Origin: Verrucomicrobia bacterium UBA1412
GTDB taxonomy: Bacteria > Verrucomicrobiota > Verrucomicrobiia > Limisphaerales > UBA1412
Reading direction: 5' to 3'
Assembly (NCBI GenBank): GCA_002305615.1
Contig: DBPU01000002.1
Span: 1-7,154 of the forward strand
DNA: 7,154 nucleotides
A program made the translations under genes and the position numbers. Below are positions 6,794-7,154 of this stretch, piece after piece. The notes beneath the pieces were generated by a model that made no database searches, was not told the origin of the DNA, and saw only the letters and a list, made by a program, of their open reading frames with translations. Each line of letters starts with the position of its first letter. The stretch's first letter is position 1.

Positions 6794-6847
6794 AGGCGCC
6801 GCATAAAAACCGCATTCTTCCCGAATCGGTCTTTATCCGGCGCTTTT
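6794..6847. repeat. ~52-nt imperfect inverted repeat, possible terminator
   Basis: The outer arm AGGCGCCGCATAAA (6794-6807) pairs with TTTATCCGGCGCTT (6832-6845), 14 positions with one C-C mismatch and one G-U. The inner arm ACCG-c-ATTC (6809-6817) pairs with GAATCGGT (6823-6830) with a bulged C, leaving a TTCCC loop. The right arm runs into TTTT (6844-6847), so on the plus strand it could terminate the MBL hydrolase transcript. It is longer than most terminators and may be a palindromic mobile-type repeat instead. Confidence 0.6.
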
Positions 6848-6862
6848 CAAAACGTTTTCCAC

Positions 6863-6880
6863 CGCATCCGTCAGGATGCG
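6863..6880. repeat. Hairpin, 7-bp stem, GTCA loop
   Basis: CGCATCC (6863-6869) and GGATGCG (6874-6880) are perfect complements around GTCA. It belongs to the array but has a four-base loop. Confidence 0.55.
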
Positions 6881-6886
6881 CATTCT

Positions 6887-6974
6887 TGAGGTATGCGAAT
6901 GTGTTTTGTATTCCCGCAGGTGTGAATTGTTTTCCTCTGCACCCCTTCGGGGTGCAGCAAATCTGAGGTATGCG
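6887..6974 (+). repeat. 11-bp direct repeat TGAGGTATGCG (6887-6897 and 6964-6974)
   Basis: The same 11 bases occur twice, 77 bp apart. The second copy supplies the left arm of the GGTATGC hairpin; the first copy lacks the matching right arm (GAATGTG follows), so it may be a decayed unit of the same kind. Confidence 0.5.
6937..6957. repeat. Hairpin, 9-bp perfect stem, TTC triloop
   Basis: CTGCACCCC (6937-6945) and GGGGTGCAG (6949-6957) enclose TTC. On the minus strand the loop reads C(GAA)G. Confidence 0.7.
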
Positions 6975-6983
6975 GAGCATACC
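6967..6983. repeat. Hairpin, 7-bp perfect stem, GGA triloop
   Basis: GGTATGC (6967-6973) and GCATACC (6977-6983) enclose GGA, with a C-G closing pair. Confidence 0.65.
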
Positions 6984-6993
6984 CATCTTATAG

Positions 6994-7014
6994 CCCGGGG
7001 TCGAAGACCCCGGG
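6994..7014. repeat. Hairpin, 9-bp perfect stem, GAA triloop
   Basis: CCCGGGGTC (6994-7002) and GACCCCGGG (7006-7014) enclose GAA, with a C-G closing pair. No T-run follows on either side, so it is not a plain terminator. Confidence 0.7.
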
Positions 7015-7039
7015 TACCATCCGCCCCCACATTCCTCCA

Positions 7040-7056
7040 CGACCCCATCGGGGTCG
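7040..7056. repeat. Hairpin, 7-bp perfect stem, ATC triloop
   Basis: CGACCCC (7040-7046) and GGGGTCG (7050-7056) enclose ATC (GAT on the minus strand). GACCCC is shared with the right arm of the hairpin at 6994-7014, so arms of the two could also pair with each other. Confidence 0.65.
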
Positions 7057-7101
7057 CATCCGGCTGTAAATAATTCGTGCTCATCTGTCTCCATGCTCAT
7101 C

Positions 7102-7138
7102 CCTCTCCGTGCCCGGAGGGCGCACGCCTCGGAGAGGC
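7102..7138. repeat. Compound hairpin: CCTCTCCG/CGGAGAGG with two possible inner GGA triloops
   Basis: CCTCTCCG (7102-7109) and CGGAGAGG (7130-7137) form an 8-bp outer stem. Inside, GCCC (7111-7114) and GGGC (7118-7121) enclose GGA. Alternatively GCCTC (7126-7130) and GAGGC (7134-7138) enclose a second GGA. The outer stem and the last hairpin exclude each other. Confidence 0.55.
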
Positions 7139-7154
7139 GAATGTGCATAACCGT

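Larger units (their letters stand above)
6741..7154. other. Non-coding region dense in palindromes
   Basis: No credible gene is seen in these 414 bp. Open frames exist on both strands (about 65-156 codons), but they are rich in Cys, Gly, Arg and Pro, lack ribosome sites and domains, and their reading through both strands follows from the palindromes. The stretch holds a 26-nt hairpin, a ~52-nt imperfect inverted repeat, a perfect 10-bp palindrome AAAACGTTTT (6849-6858), at least six GC-rich stem-loops and an 11-bp direct repeat, each listed where clear. It may extend past the right edge. Confidence 0.75.

Noticed and set aside
6863..7138. CRISPR array
   Set aside because: The hairpins differ in sequence and are unevenly spaced; there is no constant repeat with unique spacers and no cas gene.
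6678..7148. 156-codon minus-strand frame and shorter overlapping frames in the palindrome region
   Set aside because: Odd composition, no ribosome site, and it runs through a series of hairpins and into the end of the hydrolase gene. Frames open on both strands here are a by-product of inverted repeats.

Overview
The window looks like chromosomal DNA of moderate to high GC from a member of the PVC superphylum, most likely Verrucomicrobiota (Kiritimatiellae-like) or Lentisphaerota. This is inferred from protein style: an exported metallo-hydrolase with an N-terminal 'ITSFSRNGKLSW ... VPMFYRVV' module of the kind I associate with those groups, an MFS carrier with a long extracytoplasmic loop, and an lgt of the GCFINGCCYG type. 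No rRNA, tRNA or marker gene is present to prove the placement.

Layout. On the minus strand at the left are the first 47 codons of a secreted protein (1-143, running off the edge) and, upstream of it, a complete MFS carrier (235-1833). A 121-bp divergent intergenic region separates the carrier from a plus-strand series: a Gfo/Idh/MocA oxidoreductase of the dihydrodiol-dehydrogenase type (1955-3028), lgt (3075-3860) and an RluA/RluD-family pseudouridine synthase (3850-4818). The last two overlap by 11 nt, and a bulged hairpin with a T-run overlaps the stop codon of the synthase as a probable terminator. An AT-rich gap (about 4835-5050) with a candidate promoter and a 16-bp palindrome precedes an exported MBL-fold hydrolase (start fixed at 5061 by a strong Shine-Dalgarno). 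The last ~410 bp (6741-7154) hold no convincing gene. They are packed with hairpins: one of about 52 nt and at least six short GC-rich ones with three-base loops.

How the parts relate. lgt and the pseudouridine synthase are housekeeping genes (lipoprotein acylation, rRNA modification) that are probably co-translated. The carrier, the oxidoreductase and the secreted protein at the edge suggest uptake and oxidation of a sugar-like or other small organic compound, but neither substrate nor co-regulation can be read from the sequence. The MBL hydrolase seems to be a single-gene unit acting outside the cytoplasm.

I do not see a clear new multi-gene system. The least explained parts are the hairpin array, whose triloops nearly all read C(GNA)G on one strand or the other, and the exported RNase Z-like hydrolase with a complete metal-ligand set.
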